From Nanobdellota archaeon (GTDB lineage: Archaea; Nanobdellota; Nanobdellia; Woesearchaeales; GW2011-AR4): DNA of 40,027 nt. The notes beneath the pieces are model-generated. The model was not told the origin of the DNA. It saw only the letters and a list, made by a program, of their open reading frames with translations, and ran no database searches. Shown here in pieces: positions 33,245-40,027 of the stretch (within the stretch, counting starts at the first letter, position 1; each line of letters opens with the position of its first letter). A program made the translations under genes and the position numbers. The stretch lies in assembly GCA_022564635.1 (NCBI GenBank), contig JADFLA010000007.1:1-40027 (forward strand), read 5' to 3'.

Positions 33245-34078
33245 CTACATAACCTTAAAATCCACACAAATTCTATTAACTCTAGGAGAAAACTGACCGC
33301 ATTTTACAATATTTAGAATTTTACATTGTTTTTTATTATTTTTACATTCTTGTTTAATTATTTTGATTATATTTTCATACTTGTCTTCTTCAGCAAAATT
33401 ATAGAAATGAATTATTCCATTTCTTTTTATTTTATTTAATGCTAAATTAAGGAAATTCTCTGCTCCTTTAGGTAGAGGCATTATTATTCTATCAAATTTT
33501 TTATTCAATTTTGGCAATATTTTTTTAACATCTCCAAGAAATAATTTGATTTTATCATTAATTTTATTTAATTTTATATTTTCTAATGCATATTTATGTG
33601 CTGTTGGATTTATTTCAATTCCTATGATATTTTTTGTTTTTGTATTTTTTGAGATAACTAATGGATATATACCGCAGCCTGAAAACATTACTAATATTGT
33701 TTCATTATTTTTTACTTGTTTGAAAATCCTTTTTCTTTCCTCACTCAACCTAGGAGAGAAATATATTTTTTCAACATTTAATTTTAATCTTACATTATTT
33801 TCTTTATGTATAGTTTCTTTGTTGTTTTCTCCTGCTAATAGTTTTAACTTTAGTGTTCTATATTTTCCGGAATATTTTTTTGTTTTTTTGTATATTGATT
33901 TAATATTTTTATAATTTTTTATTATTGTATTTCCTATTGTTTTTTCTTTTTTTAGTAATTGTTTAGGAAATTCAGAGAAAATAAGAATATTTCCTATGAT
34001 ATCATAAGATGACGGAACTAGGTTTAATTCTTTTTTTGATAATTTTTTTCTTAATATATCTTTTAATCTATTTGACAT
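33245..34078 (-). CDS. trm5: Trm5-type tRNA (guanine-N1)-methyltransferase
   Basis: I start at ATG 34078 (277 residues), 1 nt after the fen1 stop; an upstream in-frame TTG would overlap fen1. The protein has KIYFSPRLSEERKRI, the SAM-binding loop VMFSGCGIYPLV, the acidic ribose contact IGIEINPTAHKYALENIKLN, and DRIIMPLPKGA in the place of the catalytic NPPY/NLP motif. This is the Trm5/TYW2 fold, which methylates G37 of tRNAs to protect the reading frame. A TYW2-like aminocarboxypropyl transferase is an alternative. It is slightly short for archaeal Trm5 (about 330), missing part of the N-terminal D1 domain. It is co-transcribed with fen1. Confidence 0.88.
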   Translation of the reverse strand: MSNRLKDILRKKLSKKELNLVPSSYDIIGNILIFSEFPKQLLKKEKTIGNTIIKNYKNIKSIYKKTKKYSGKYRTLKLKLLAGENNKETIHKENNVRLKLNVEKIYFSPRLSEERKRIFKQVKNNETILVMFSGCGIYPLVISKNTKTKNIIGIEINPTAHKYALENIKLNKINDKIKLFLGDVKKILPKLNKKFDRIIMPLPKGAENFLNLALNKIKRNGIIHFYNFAEEDKYENIIKIIKQECKNNKKQCKILNIVKCGQFSPRVNRICVDFKVM

Positions 34079-34079
34079 T

Positions 34080-35111
34080 CTAGAAATCTCCAAGTGATTT
34101 TTGCTGTTTCTTTGATGTTTCTTTTTTTAGTTTCTCTAATGTATTTTTTACCCTTTGTTCTGAGAAATCGTATTTGTCAACAAGAAGCTTATACAAACTT
34201 TCATTTTCAATATCATTCCATTTTAAATCATATTTATCTGTTGTGGGTATCTTCTTGATTAAGTAATAAACCTCCGTCCATGGAAAATCAAAATAGCTAT
34301 TCCATTTTATTTCTTTGAACAAAGAATCAAAATCTGATTTATGTTGTTTAACAAGTTTTAATGCATTTTTTGGGCCTATGCCTTTAATGCCTCCAGGATT
34401 GTAATCTGTACCTATAATCATTGCTAGTGCGATTAACTGATTTTGGTCTATGCCTAAATTATTGAGGTTTTCTGACAAATCTATTAGCTCTGGTTTTATT
34501 GTTTCGTATGCTATTGATTTACCTTTTTTTCTTCTGCCAGATATGGATAAATTCCTTACTAATCTTGTGGATCCATGGATTAAAGAGTCGAAATCTTGAG
34601 ATCCAACTGCAAAACCCTTGTTTTTTTTAACCATATATGCAGCTTGGGCTTCTCCCTCTGAAGGAGCTTGCACAATTGGGAGTCCTAACAAAGATATTAG
34701 TTCTTTTGATTCTTCTACCATATCTTTACTTAATCTTGAGGTTCTGGAAGCATATTTTTTCATTTCTTCTTTATCTTCTCTCTTTTTTGCTTCAAGATAT
34801 TTTTTCTCTGCTTCTAATTTCAATGCATTTCTTTTTTCATTTTCTTTTTGTTTTAACTTTGGTGGTTTTCCATCAAATACAAAAACTAGTTTGATGTTTC
34901 TTTGCATTAGATTTGTGGTTCTTGAAAATAAACCAACCAAATGAGAAGTTATGTTTCCCTTAGAATCCATAAGTGGTGTTCCGTCTATTCCCCTTATTAT
35001 AGTCAAAAACTGGTAAAGGATGTTATATGCATCCAAAATTATTATTTTATTTTTTAAATAATCCAAATCTATTTCTTTTGATATTATAAGGTCTTTGAAT
35101 GCAACTCCCAT
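34080..35111 (-). CDS. fen: Flap endonuclease FEN-1
   Basis: The 343-residue nuclease has MGVAFKDL, Asp27 in IIILDAYNILYQF, FVFDGKPPK, the acidic EGEAQAAYM, SQDFDSLIHG, and the helix-hairpin-helix IGTDYNPGGIKGIGPKNAL. All the catalytic acidic residues of the XPG family are present. The C-terminus QKSLGDF is a PCNA-interaction (PIP) box with one of the two final aromatics. It removes 5' flaps during Okazaki fragment maturation and repair, with PCNA loaded by the RFC encoded at 22229. The promoter carries a 14-bp inverted repeat around its TATA box. Confidence 0.95.
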   Translation of the reverse strand: MGVAFKDLIISKEIDLDYLKNKIIILDAYNILYQFLTIIRGIDGTPLMDSKGNITSHLVGLFSRTTNLMQRNIKLVFVFDGKPPKLKQKENEKRNALKLEAEKKYLEAKKREDKEEMKKYASRTSRLSKDMVEESKELISLLGLPIVQAPSEGEAQAAYMVKKNKGFAVGSQDFDSLIHGSTRLVRNLSISGRRKKGKSIAYETIKPELIDLSENLNNLGIDQNQLIALAMIIGTDYNPGGIKGIGPKNALKLVKQHKSDFDSLFKEIKWNSYFDFPWTEVYYLIKKIPTTDKYDLKWNDIENESLYKLLVDKYDFSEQRVKNTLEKLKKETSKKQQKSLGDF

Positions 35112-35118
35112 TTTTATT

Positions 35119-35166
35119 ATATAGCAAACATACTAATTTTGTAATATATTTATATGTTTGCTATAT
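35119..35166 (-). promoter_or_regulatory. fen1 promoter: TATA box inside a 14-bp perfect inverted repeat
   Basis: ATATAGCAAACATA (35119-35132) and TATGTTTGCTATAT (35153-35166) are exact complements. They enclose a TATA-like sequence (minus strand CATATAAATATATTAC) centred about 35 nt before the fen1 ATG. A dimeric repressor bound to the arms would straddle TBP. It could also fold into a hairpin if transcribed from upstream. Confidence 0.6.
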
Positions 35167-35168
35167 CA

Positions 35169-35246
35169 GGAGGAACTAAACTATTTTTATGGATACCAAC
35201 GAAGTTGGTACCGAAAATCTTTGATTTTCAAGTATTTAGTTCTTCC
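35169..35246 (+). repeat. Three-way hairpin element R4 upstream of fen1
   Basis: GGAGGAACTAAA (35169-35181) pairs with the complement region TTTAGTTCTTCC near 35235-35246, with one G-T wobble that pairs only in plus-strand RNA. Inside are two hairpins: GG(A)TACCAAC-GAA-GTTGGTACC (35191-35212) and GAAAATC-TTT-GATTTTC (35213-35229). The two-arm, closed-stem layout resembles R3, but the sequence is unrelated and no second copy is in the window. Confidence 0.55.
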
Positions 35247-35247
35247 G

Positions 35248-36129
35248 CTATATATTTTTTATTATTATATTTTTAAACTCGTTTTTTAACATTTCATTTG
35301 TCTTTTTCGTTAGAGTTCCATTAGTTAAAAATAGAAGTGGAAGGTTTTTTGATTGTGCGTGGATTAATGCAGAACTTAAATCGGCTTCATTAATTTTCTT
35401 CTTGTTTTTTGCTTTGCAGAAATATTTTAGATTGCCAATAGAGGTTTGTATTTCAATTATAAAATCTATCTCAAGACCCTTCTTTATATTATTTGTATTT
35501 ATTATGTTTATATTATTTGTATTTAAGAAACCTTGGGATTGTTTTAGAAATGAATCTTTATCAATTGTTTTTTTAATTTTTTTGGTTGGCTCTTTTTGTA
35601 TTTCTTCTTTTGGTCTTTCTATTGATTTTTCTTGTGAAATTCTTTCTATTGATTTTTCTGGTGTTTTCTCTGGTGTTATTTCTTTTTCTGCTGATAATTT
35701 GTCTTTTATTAATAACTCTGCTTCCTTGTTATCAATCAAATACCATTTCCAAAATATTTCTATATTATTTTCATAATTCACTTGCAAAGGTATTGCAAAG
35801 TCTTTTATTTGCCTTAATGCTACCCTTATAGCTGGCTCTTGGTTTAAGTCCTTCAATATCTTGTTTTGTGACAATAAATCGTATGCTTTCCTCTCCATTC
35901 CATTTAAATTGTCTGTAAAATTTTGAAGTTTGTTCTCTTGGCCCGGAAAATAATATAATGGGGAACCTCCTACTTTAAGATTAGATATCTTTATTTTTTT
36001 TGCTGTTAGCAGCTCGGAAAGCCTCGCAGAAGTCATCAATATAGTTTCATTTATTTCTTTTGAAGCTTGCACAGGTAAAATTGGACCTTTTTCTTTAACA
36101 ATTGCTAATATCCTTTCATTTACCTCCAT
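35248..36129 (-). CDS. Winged-helix protein with charged linker and nuclease-fold-like C-terminus
   Basis: The 293-residue protein begins MEVNERILAIVKEKGPILPV, with an N-terminal winged helix (about 1-65: EINETILMTSARLSELL then KVGGSPLYYFPGQE). A middle helical domain is at about 75-140. A repetitive charged linker (EKTPEKSIERISQEKSIER) follows at about 145-190. The C-terminal alpha/beta domain contains EIDFIIEIQTSIGNLKYFCK and NEADLSSALIHAQSKNLPLL, recalling restriction-endonuclease-like folds (E, then EIQ, K and Q positions). Catalysis is uncertain. I recall similar proteins in DPANN genomes but know no assigned function. It is upstream of fen1 on the same strand. Confidence 0.6.
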   Translation of the reverse strand: MEVNERILAIVKEKGPILPVQASKEINETILMTSARLSELLTAKKIKISNLKVGGSPLYYFPGQENKLQNFTDNLNGMERKAYDLLSQNKILKDLNQEPAIRVALRQIKDFAIPLQVNYENNIEIFWKWYLIDNKEAELLIKDKLSAEKEITPEKTPEKSIERISQEKSIERPKEEIQKEPTKKIKKTIDKDSFLKQSQGFLNTNNINIINTNNIKKGLEIDFIIEIQTSIGNLKYFCKAKNKKKINEADLSSALIHAQSKNLPLLFLTNGTLTKKTNEMLKNEFKNIIIKNI

Positions 36130-36180
36130 AATTGATTGTAAAGAACTAAATTTTAAATATGTTTTGATGTTTTACGGATT

Positions 36181-37334
36181 TTAAGCGATATCCCAAATAA
36201 TTTCATTCTTAAACCCCCTTTTTATAATCAAATCTTCATTTAACATTCTATTTAGGTGAGGCATTATCCCATTTATAGTAAATAACAATTCATTAGCAAA
36301 TTGCATTGTTTTTGAAGGTTTAAACTCTAAGATTTTAAGAATCCTATCTTCGATGTAATTTGGATCTCTTGTTCTTTGTTCTCTGTTTCTTGTTTGTATG
36401 GCAAATTCTAAATTTCTTGATTTTTGAGGATGAGAAAATCCTATTAAATTTTTGAATTTTAAATATTCCTTTGTTGGAATGCCTAAAGTGACTTTGTCTT
36501 TTTTATGGATATATTTTTTGTGTGTATAATGGTGAACCCTTACATTGCTGGTTTTTATATCTACTGAATTTAATAATAACTTGGTTTCTCTCATTATGTT
36601 AACATTATGTATCCCTACTACTAATTGTACTGTCATTGATCCATCATCATCAAATAATGCTTGTAAAAAAGCGGTTTTACATTCTAAAGAAGCTGTGAAA
36701 ATTTGTTTAGGTATTCTATCGGGAAAAGTAAATTGTATATCAAAAAAATCTGAAAGAATATCTGTTACGGCTTTAGGAAAAGTTACCATCGGTACACTAC
36801 CAAAATGTGTTTCGGATGTTTCAACCTTACCAAATAATTTTAAATTTTTCCTAAAGTTATCTCTTAATGCTTGGCAAGAATTTCCGTAATAGGGTGTTCG
36901 TCTTTTTGGTGCACTACCGTCTGCTATTATATGTGCAATAATGTTGTATAATTGTGGTGATTCGTGTATTGGTATTTTTGGATTTTTAACTTCTAGTCCG
37001 TTTCTTACACTGATAGCCGCTATATTTTTTCTAATTTTTTAATAAAAGGTAAATCCAATATGTGAATTGTTTTCTTTAAGAAGTTTACTGGGATGTATTG
37101 ACGATATTTTATATTGCGTGCCATGCTAAAAGCATCCTCATAGTGTCTTATGGCTGCGAGAGATATTCCTAGATTTTTTGCAGCTTTTCTTTTACTTCCA
37201 TAAAAAGAATAAATTTTATTAAAATATAATTTCCTCATGTCTTCTTTTATTAAAAAGTAAATAGTATCTGGAAAATTCCATAAGTGAATAGATAATTCCC
37301 TGTTTTCTTTAATTTCTTTATTATTTGAATTCAT
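36181..37334 (-). pseudogene. LAGLIDADG homing-endonuclease-like gene broken by a single-base frameshift
   Basis: A 104-codon frame from ATG 37334 (GGTGAT site 5 nt upstream) stops at 37020. Adding one A to the A6 run at about 37024-37029 restores one frame to 36181, giving about 384 residues. The N-terminal part has a helix-turn-helix (SKRKAAKNLGISLAAIRHYE). The +1 frame then gives NIAAISVRNGLEVKNPK, LAGLIDADG motif 1 LYNIIAHIIADGSA (about 130), PYYGNSCQ, and motif 2 FLQALFDDDGSM (about 224). A C-terminal winged helix ends it. It is free-standing, not inside an intron or intein that I can see. It may be a decayed gene, a slippage-controlled gene or a sequencing error. Confidence 0.8.
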
Positions 37335-37479
37335 TTTAAATCACCAACTTTATGTTTTGGTGAATTTTTCTTAAATGGTTTTGGTAATCACATTACAAAA
37401 TCATAATTTGGAAAATGAACTATTTTTATGGGATTTAAAATTGAATGAAAGTTAAAACAAAGAAATTAATAGAACAACT

Positions 37480-37515
37480 AGTTTATAAATCTGACGGGCG
37501 AATGTCCAGTGGGTT
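37480..37515 (-). promoter_or_regulatory. Upstream motif plus TATA box shared with the Cas4-like gene
   Basis: On the minus strand CCACTGGACATTCGCCCGT (37512-37494) is followed by GATTTATAAAC. This matches 24526-24561 at 27 of 36 positions, and at 17 of 19 in the core. It points toward the LAGLIDADG gene, whose start is about 145 nt away, so that gene would have a 5' leader. It overlaps only the region past the endA stop codon. Confidence 0.45.
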
Positions 37516-37517
37516 TT

Positions 37518-38093
37518 TTATGGACGCAACCAACGTGTCTCCCAATAGCTCACGCTTGACTCCTCATCAACCACAGCCAAGAGCAATCTTTTTTTGGTTG
37601 AATGTGCAACTCTATTCTTTGCTGCAAACTCATACCAGGTTAATGTTGAACTTTCATAAACTGGGTAGACAATCCATTTTGCATGGTCTTCTCCTGGTTT
37701 TACTCCCCTATCATACACTCTAAAATCTGCACCGAATTTTAATGCGGTTTTTATTATATAACCACGATTCCTTATATCTTTGTAAACACAAAATCTCACC
37801 CAAAAATTTGGTTCTTGTTTTTTTGCTTTTTTGAAAAATCCATCAAAATCCATCTTCTTGGTTTTGCTTTTATATATCTCAATAGTGTTCTTCTCCATAA
37901 GGTATAGGGACTCTGTTAATGAGAGCTGTAATTTTCCATTATCAAGCAAAGTACCATATCTACTTTGATTGTATAATTCCCTTGATGCGTCTGAAATTTC
38001 AGTTAAGACTTTGTCACCAACAAAGTCTGCTCTGATTTTTTGTAGTTTTTCTTCCTTATCTTTGCTTTCAGATTTCTCCTCTGTTTTTGTCAT
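37518..38093 (-). CDS. endA: tRNA-splicing endonuclease EndA
   Basis: The 191-residue protein has the archaeal splicing endonuclease C-terminal nuclease domain. RGYIIKTALKFGADFRVYDRG carries Tyr127, GEDHAKWIVYPV carries His137, and HSTKKRLLLAVVDEE carries Lys168. The Y-H-K spacing (10 and 31 residues) equals that of the Methanocaldococcus enzyme (Y115, H125, K156), so the catalytic triad is complete. Length is that of the homotetrameric class. It excises introns from tRNA and rRNA precursors at bulge-helix-bulge sites. The N-terminal 30 residues are charged and unmatched. Confidence 0.93.
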   Translation of the reverse strand: MTKTEEKSESKDKEEKLQKIRADFVGDKVLTEISDASRELYNQSRYGTLLDNGKLQLSLTESLYLMEKNTIEIYKSKTKKMDFDGFFKKAKKQEPNFWVRFCVYKDIRNRGYIIKTALKFGADFRVYDRGVKPGEDHAKWIVYPVYESSTLTWYEFAAKNRVAHSTKKRLLLAVVDEESSVSYWETRWLRP

Positions 38094-38309
38094 TTTTAGC
38101 TATAAAGAGTTTTTTGCTTTACTTAAAAATGTTGTTGTTTTTTAAGAGAGAAGGTTTAATTAATTTCAATATGGAAAATATATTTTAATAATGTAAAAGT
38201 TCGTCTGATTTCCCATTATACAAACATTTGGAATTACTTTTTAATTATTAAACATTTATTTTAATTAAAAACTTTGCCTTTATACAACAAATTTCAATAA
38301 TAATGAGGA

Positions 38310-38376
38310 CTCAAAGACGGTTATTTGCTCGCAAGCTCGCAAATGCCCTATTCCAAAAGGACAATATCACTTTGAG
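38310..38376. repeat. Small hairpin cluster R5 at the 3' end of the membrane-protein gene
   Basis: CTCAAAG (38310-38316) pairs with CTTTGAG (38370-38376), enclosing ATTTGC-N10-GCAAAT (38323-38344, containing GCTCGCAAGCTCGC) and a weak TCC-AAAA-GGA. The GCTCGC words resemble the 39-nt modules, but the match is short. It overlaps the last codons of the 38367 gene. The remainder of 38094-38309 is AT-rich without visible features. Confidence 0.4.
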
Positions 38377-38798
38377 CGTGAACCTACTAACCATAAAATT
38401 CCCCCATATATGGTTATGATTAAGCTAGGTATACCTATAAAAACTATTGAATATATTAAGCTAAAACCAGATGGGTCAGGACCAAAAAAAATACTTACAA
38501 AAGACACAAATCCGAAAAAAAGGATCATACCACCAAAGAAAAGTCCTTTTCCTACGGCTATCTTTTTAGGTAAATCTCTTTTAAGATAATATATTATTAG
38601 AAGCATAGGTATTGAAATTAATGAACTTAAAACTACTAAAATAAAAAAAGTCCTAATCAAATCTCCAATCGGGGGAGCACTATAGGCTCCAATAACGTTT
38701 CGTATGAAGCCAGATATTACAACAGGAAGAAAAATGAGTATCCATACAATAATTGTGATTATTTTAAGTTTTTTAATAGTACTTTGATTTTCTTGCAT
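38367..38798 (-). CDS. Small four-helix membrane protein, function unknown
   Basis: The 143-residue protein shows four hydrophobic segments: about 12-32 (IITIIVWILIFLPVVISGFI), 48-70 (FFILVVLSSLISIPMLLIIY), 82-104 (GLFFGGMILFFGFVSFVSIF) and 113-137 (IYSIVFIGIPSLIITIYGGI). Short loops and basic ends separate them. The N-terminal QENQSTIKKLK is likely cytoplasmic. No conserved motif is recognised. It stands alone and its coding end overlaps hairpin cluster R5. Confidence 0.65.
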   Translation of the reverse strand: MQENQSTIKKLKIITIIVWILIFLPVVISGFIRNVIGAYSAPPIGDLIRTFFILVVLSSLISIPMLLIIYYLKRDLPKKIAVGKGLFFGGMILFFGFVSFVSIFFGPDPSGFSLIYSIVFIGIPSLIITIYGGILWLVGSRSK

Positions 38799-39031
38799 TT
38801 TAAATACATAAACTTAGTATACTTAAATAATTATCTTAAAGCATTTAGTATCGTTTTGTTAATAGCAATTAGTTTTATCTTGTCCCTTCTTTCGATTCAA
38901 ATGTATAGGTACTCGTCATGTCTTGGAGTTTTTACAAGTAAAAAGGATAAAAAATTTGTGATTCCAAATGTCTGCGCAAAAGCTTTAATAATGGGAAGGA
39001 TTATATTATGATACAGATCACTACATATAAA

Positions 39032-39517
39032 ATGCAAATACTATTTTTGGGCACTTCTTCGATGGTGCCTACTAAGGAAAGGAATCAAAGTGGTGTTTTA
39101 ATTAGTTATAAGAATGAAAGAATTCTTGTGGATTGTGGGGAAGGGACACAAAGGCAGTTGAAGATTTCTGGGGCAAAGTTAACAAAGGTTACAAAGATTT
39201 TGATAAGCCATTGGCATGGTGACCATGTTTTAGGATTGCCTGGATTGATACAAAGTATGAGTGCAGCTGGTTATGAAAAGACATTAAGGATTTATGGTCC
39301 TAAAGGATCAAAAAAATTTATGAGGAAATTGTTTGAGGTTTTTGTGTTTGACAGAAGGATAAAAATTGAGGTTAATGAAATTAAGAGAGGAAAATTTTTT
39401 GAAAACGATGATTTTATTTTAGAAGCGGAACCTTTGAAGCATAATGTTGAGACTTTAGGATATAGTTTGAGAGAGAAAGATAAAAGAAAAATAAATTTGA
39501 AATATATAAAAAAGATC
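39032..39517 (+). CDS. rnz: Ribonuclease Z, N-terminal part, truncated at an assembly-like junction
   Basis: I start at ATG 39032, giving MQILFLGTSSMVPTKERNQS, the usual RNase Z opening; the upstream ATG 39008 adds eight unusual residues. The zinc motif ISHWHGDHVLGLPGL (HxHxDH) and DCGEGTQRQL are intact. RNase Z trims tRNA 3' ends and is normally near 300 residues. Here the match stops after NLKYIKKI at about 39510-39517 and the reading frame runs on into unrelated sequence and a stop at 39574. The missing part includes the later histidine and aspartate ligands. Confidence 0.88.
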
Positions 39518-39894
39518 GCATCATTTCCTTCAGGGCGATATTGGATGAAACGCATACGCCCGGAGATAAAGTAATTCCATTCTATGATATGAGTGTGCTC
39601 GGGACTGCCAAAACTCTTCGCGGGTTTAGAGAAGGTAGGTTCAGAGATTTTGGCTCGCTTCTGTTTAATATTGAATACCGTTATCCTATTTGGGATACTT
39701 GGGACGGAGTCGTGTTTCTGGATCAAGGTGAAGTCTTCAAAAACCTGGGAGATATTTCCATCGGAGGATTTCATAGGGGATATGGATTTGGAATCAGATT
39801 ACGTACAGCAGAAAGTTTTTTAGCCAGAGCTCAGCTTGGTCGCAGTAAAGAGGGATTGAGATTTATTTTACAGTTTACACAGATTTTTGATTAA
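39514..39894 (+). CDS. C-terminal fragment of a bacterial Omp85/BamA-type outer-membrane barrel
   Basis: From the junction the open frame reads DRIISFRAILDETHTPGDKV, FYDMSVLGTAKTLRGFREGR, RDFGSLLFNIEYRYPIW, VVFLDQGEVF and ends LRFILQFTQIFD. LRGFREGRF (the L(R)GYR-x-GRF motif), alternating beta strands and a terminal Phe-containing strand are typical of Omp85 surface-antigen barrels. Such proteins live in a bacterial outer membrane, not in archaea. The DNA is visibly richer in GC than the archaeal side. No start codon belongs to it, so it is a 5'-truncated gene joined by error or by rearrangement. Confidence 0.8.
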   Translation, partial: DRIISFRAILDETHTPGDKVIPFYDMSVLGTAKTLRGFREGRFRDFGSLLFNIEYRYPIWDTWDGVVFLDQGEVFKNLGDISIGGFHRGYGFGIRLRTAESFLARAQLGRSKEGLRFILQFTQIFD

Positions 39895-39915
39895 TCTTTA
39901 ATTGGAATTATGTAA

Positions 39916-40027
39916 GTGAATAAGATTAAAATATTACTTCTTTTATTACAAGGTCTCTTATACCTGAGCTGTACCTCTACTACCGAAAATTTTGAAAGTA
40001 GCCCGGTATGGGAGGATTTGGACAGAG
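39916..40027 (+). CDS. Bacterial-type lipoprotein, N-terminal part (cut by window edge)
   Basis: From GTG 39916 the frame gives a lipoprotein signal (KIKILLLLLQGLLYLSC) with lipobox LYLSC, followed by TSTTENFESSPVWEDL to the window edge. It follows the barrel fragment by 21 nt, as in an operon, and presumably belongs to the same bacterial genome. The function is unknown. Confidence 0.6.
   Translation, partial: MNKIKILLLLLQGLLYLSCTSTTENFESSPVWEDLDR

Noticed and set aside
36181-37334. Intein or intron containing the LAGLIDADG gene
   Set aside because: The flanking genes (winged-helix protein and endA) are both complete and separate, and no splicing blocks or interrupted host gene are visible.
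37445-37723. A 92-codon plus-strand frame overlapping the end of endA
   Set aside because: Most of it lies antisense to the well-conserved endA domain, and its unique first part coincides with the shared regulatory motif and TATA box of the minus strand.
38784-39011. A 75-codon plus-strand frame with a hydrophobic N-terminal segment just before RNase Z
   Set aside because: It starts at a TTG inside the 5' end of the divergent membrane-protein gene, has no ribosome site or TATA box at a useful distance, and matches nothing; a tiny real membrane peptide cannot be excluded.

Overview
The window is AT-rich DNA from an archaeon, and the gene content suggests a DPANN-type lineage such as Woesearchaeota or Pacearchaeota. 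The archaeal calls rest on pelota, replication factor C small subunit, FEN-1, the proteasome-activating ATPase, tRNA-splicing endonuclease, Trm5, a TrmB-type regulator, archaeal-type PheRS alpha and split transketolase subunits. TATA boxes lie about 25 nt before many start codons and GGTGAT ribosome binding sites occur. The DPANN assignment is an inference from gene style (many lipoproteins and secreted proteins, a PD-(D/E)XK protein without CRISPR); no rRNA is present to confirm it.

Layout. 1-680: 5' part of pheS. 771-1968: two small secreted proteins. 1969-6735 (minus strand): transaldolase, both transketolase halves, a TrmB-like sugar regulator and pelota. 6965-8263: a complete IS66-type element with 13-bp terminal repeats and an intact 8-bp target duplication. 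8341-22178 (plus strand): a 14-kb cell-surface block. It holds a pilin-like anchored protein, a 1106-residue membrane protein with a Cys-rich region and beta/gamma-crystallin-like motifs, and four paralogous lipoproteins, one carrying six tandem Ig-like repeats. A Fic gene with its own promoter sits inside this block between two 24-bp direct repeats. 22229-25696: RFC small subunit, PRC-barrel protein, Cas4-like nuclease and a tyrosyl-tRNA synthetase. 25697-32640: a proteolysis neighbourhood (M16, M24, M29-like and M29 peptidases, then the PAN ATPase). 32690-38798: a hypothetical gene, a candidate box C/D sRNA, Trm5, FEN-1, a winged-helix protein, a frameshifted LAGLIDADG protein, the tRNA-splicing endonuclease and a membrane protein. 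39032-40027: the start of RNase Z runs directly into bacterial outer-membrane (Omp85-type) and lipoprotein sequence, so the last 0.5 kb looks like an assembly chimera.

The least explained signal is in the intergenic spaces. Two pairs of dispersed multi-hairpin elements (R1 at 6761 and 19966; R2 at 26971 and 30124) and singletons (R3 at 31247, R4 at 35169) sit between genes. Three of these elements carry a related GC-rich hairpin module of exactly 39 nt (6818-6856, 27039-27077, 31380-31418), and it is missing from the sister copies of R1 and R2. This looks like a nested palindromic repeat system. Both R2 copies lie about 20 nt upstream of aminopeptidase genes and one stem pair covaries between them. 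Other control signals are inverted repeats flanking the TATA boxes of fen1 and fic, and a shared upstream motif before the Cas4-like and LAGLIDADG genes. No CRISPR array, tRNA or rRNA was recognised, and no gene-free stretch exceeds about 300 bases.
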